Assembly: GCF_024181725.1 (NCBI RefSeq)
Contig: NZ_CP028908.1
Span: forward strand, 5,197,501 to 5,261,500
From: Bradyrhizobium sp. WD16
Lineage (GTDB): Bacteria > Pseudomonadota > Alphaproteobacteria > Rhizobiales > Xanthobacteraceae
DNA length: 64,000 nt
Reading direction: 5' to 3'
Position numbers and translations under genes: made by a program. Shown here piece after piece: positions 63,108 to 64,000 of the stretch. Numbering within the stretch: the stretch's first letter is position 1; the number at the start of each line of letters is the position of its first letter. Under the pieces are notes generated by a model. The model made no database searches. It saw nothing but the letters and a program-made list of their open reading frames with translations, and was not told the origin of the DNA.

Positions 63108-64000
63108 TTTGCTTATCTCGGTGGCGAGATCGAGCAGATTCCTGAGGGCCGGATCGCGATTATGCGGCGACCAGACCGCGCTGAATCTGGCCCGGTCCGG
63201 CTCGTCGGCGATAGGTCGGAACAGGACACCAGGAAACGGGACGTGAGACGCGGCTTCGCTCGTCAGCGTGATCCCCTCGCCATCTGCAACCATGTGCATC
63301 AGCGTGTCTCGACCGACATCGCACCGACGAATGCGTGGCGACTTCTCTCGCTCGACGAGTCTGCGAACGATATGGTCCTGGACTTGCGGACCGGCGCCGC
63401 TTTGTCGGACCAGGAAAGTTTCTGCGGCAAGGTCGCGCCACGTGAGACGCTTCATGCACGCCAATGGATGGCCCTGCGACAGCACGGCCATCAAGGCTTC
63501 CGACCATAGCTGTCGTGAATGGCAGTCGGGCACGTCCACGGCCCCAACCACGAAGGCGATGTCCAACTTGGCCTCGCGGACCTGACGAATAATCTCGTCG
63601 GTGCGTCCCTCGAAGATAGCGAGTTCAATTTCCGGACGTTCTTCCCGATGCCGACGGCGCAGATCGGCCAGGAACCCCGAACCGATCGAAGACAAGAGCC
63701 CGATCGACAGGCGACCAACCGCGCCGTTCATGACCGCCCCTGCGGTCTTGATCGCAAGATCAAGGTGGCCAATTCCAGCGGCGACCTCGGTAGTGAAATT
63801 GCGCCCAGCGTCGGTCAGACGGACGCCACGGTGGCGGCGCTCGAACAGAACGACACCAAGATCCTCCTCCAATGCCTTGATCCTGGTGCTCACGCTCGAC
63901 TGACTGACGCCGAGGGCATTCGCAGCGTGGCGGAAGTTGAGATATTCGGCAACGGCAAGCGTCTGAATGAGTGACGCGAGAGGAATGCGTGACCCTAGCG
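63090..64000 (-). CDS. LysR-family regulator, 5' end beyond the window
   Basis: The C-terminal 300 or so residues of a LysR regulator. The helix-turn-helix is partly visible at the window edge (YLNFRHAANALGVSQSSVST, then RIKALEEDLGVVLFERRHRG), followed by a full effector domain. The start lies beyond position 64000. No target can be assigned from this side. The stop overlaps the convergent XRE gene by 18 bp. Confidence 0.92.
   Translation of the reverse strand, partial: LGSRIPLASLIQTLAVAEYLNFRHAANALGVSQSSVSTRIKALEEDLGVVLFERRHRGVRLTDAGRNFTTEVAAGIGHLDLAIKTAGAVMNGAVGRLSIGLLSSIGSGFLADLRRRHREERPEIELAIFEGRTDEIIRQVREAKLDIAFVVGAVDVPDCHSRQLWSEALMAVLSQGHPLACMKRLTWRDLAAETFLVRQSGAGPQVQDHIVRRLVEREKSPRIRRCDVGRDTLMHMVADGEGITLTSEAASHVPFPGVLFRPIADEPDRARFSAVWSPHNRDPALRNLLDLATEISKSARSG

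Overview
The window is high-GC DNA from an alphaproteobacterium, most likely of the Hyphomicrobiales. The support is an IncP/Ti-like trb-traG conjugation block with DUF2274 and DUF2285 partners, a MerR-MFS, MbnP/MbnH and ECF42 gene repertoire, and dense, often ATGA-overlapping gene packing. No rRNA, tRNA or CRISPR array was seen. All family assignments were made by eye from motifs and gene order; no database search was run.

Region 1 (1-24.1 kb) looks like ordinary chromosome. It carries small redox, stress and regulatory cassettes: azoR with a divergent LysR gene; isochorismatase, MerR, VOC and cupin genes; a MerR-MFS exporter pair; a nitroreductase with a divergent HxlR gene; and GNAT, GyrI-like, creatininase, MerR and pdxY genes. 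Next comes a metal cluster at 14.7-19.7 kb: a DUF2946-like protein, a TonB receptor, the copper protein MbnP and its di-heme partner MbnH, with no methanobactin biosynthesis genes visible. A three-gene operon of two alpha/beta hydrolases and a sugar isomerase-like enzyme then faces a TetR gene. A hairpin-forming intergenic repeat recurs through this region.

Region 2 (24.2-27.4 kb) is an island junction. It holds a frameshifted AbiEii toxin remnant, the C-terminal remnant of a tyrosine integrase, and two sequences resembling the 3' end of guaA, a known integration site. An ECF42 sigma factor with its DGPF/YciI partner lies between the two sequences.

Region 3 (27.4-46.1 kb) is a dense defence-type island. 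It contains an XRE / ImmA-IrrE / unknown / DUF4365-TPR operon whose third gene is cut by an IS21-family element. It also contains a divergent CBASS operon (CD-NTase, E2-only protein, patatin phospholipase CapV), a zinc-hook ATPase with a tiny translationally coupled partner, a DUF2971 gene cut by an IS256-family element, and a three-gene operon coupling an AbiE toxin-antitoxin pair to a papain-like cysteine hydrolase with a zinc-finger tail. Both insertions have perfect target duplications (6 and 9 bp), and removing either element restores one open reading frame.

Region 4 (46.2-64 kb) is the conjugation module of an integrative element: DUF2274, trbI, G, F, L, K, J, E, D, C and B, then a cargo block (Rrf2, an AhpD-like protein, and a second MerR-MFS pair), then a CopG-type gene and traG. 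After it come ubiA, DUF2285, an XRE regulator under a long perfect palindrome, and a LysR gene that runs off the window. The MerR-MFS cargo matches the chromosomal pair in Region 1 in operator, spacing and 77-nt gene overlap.
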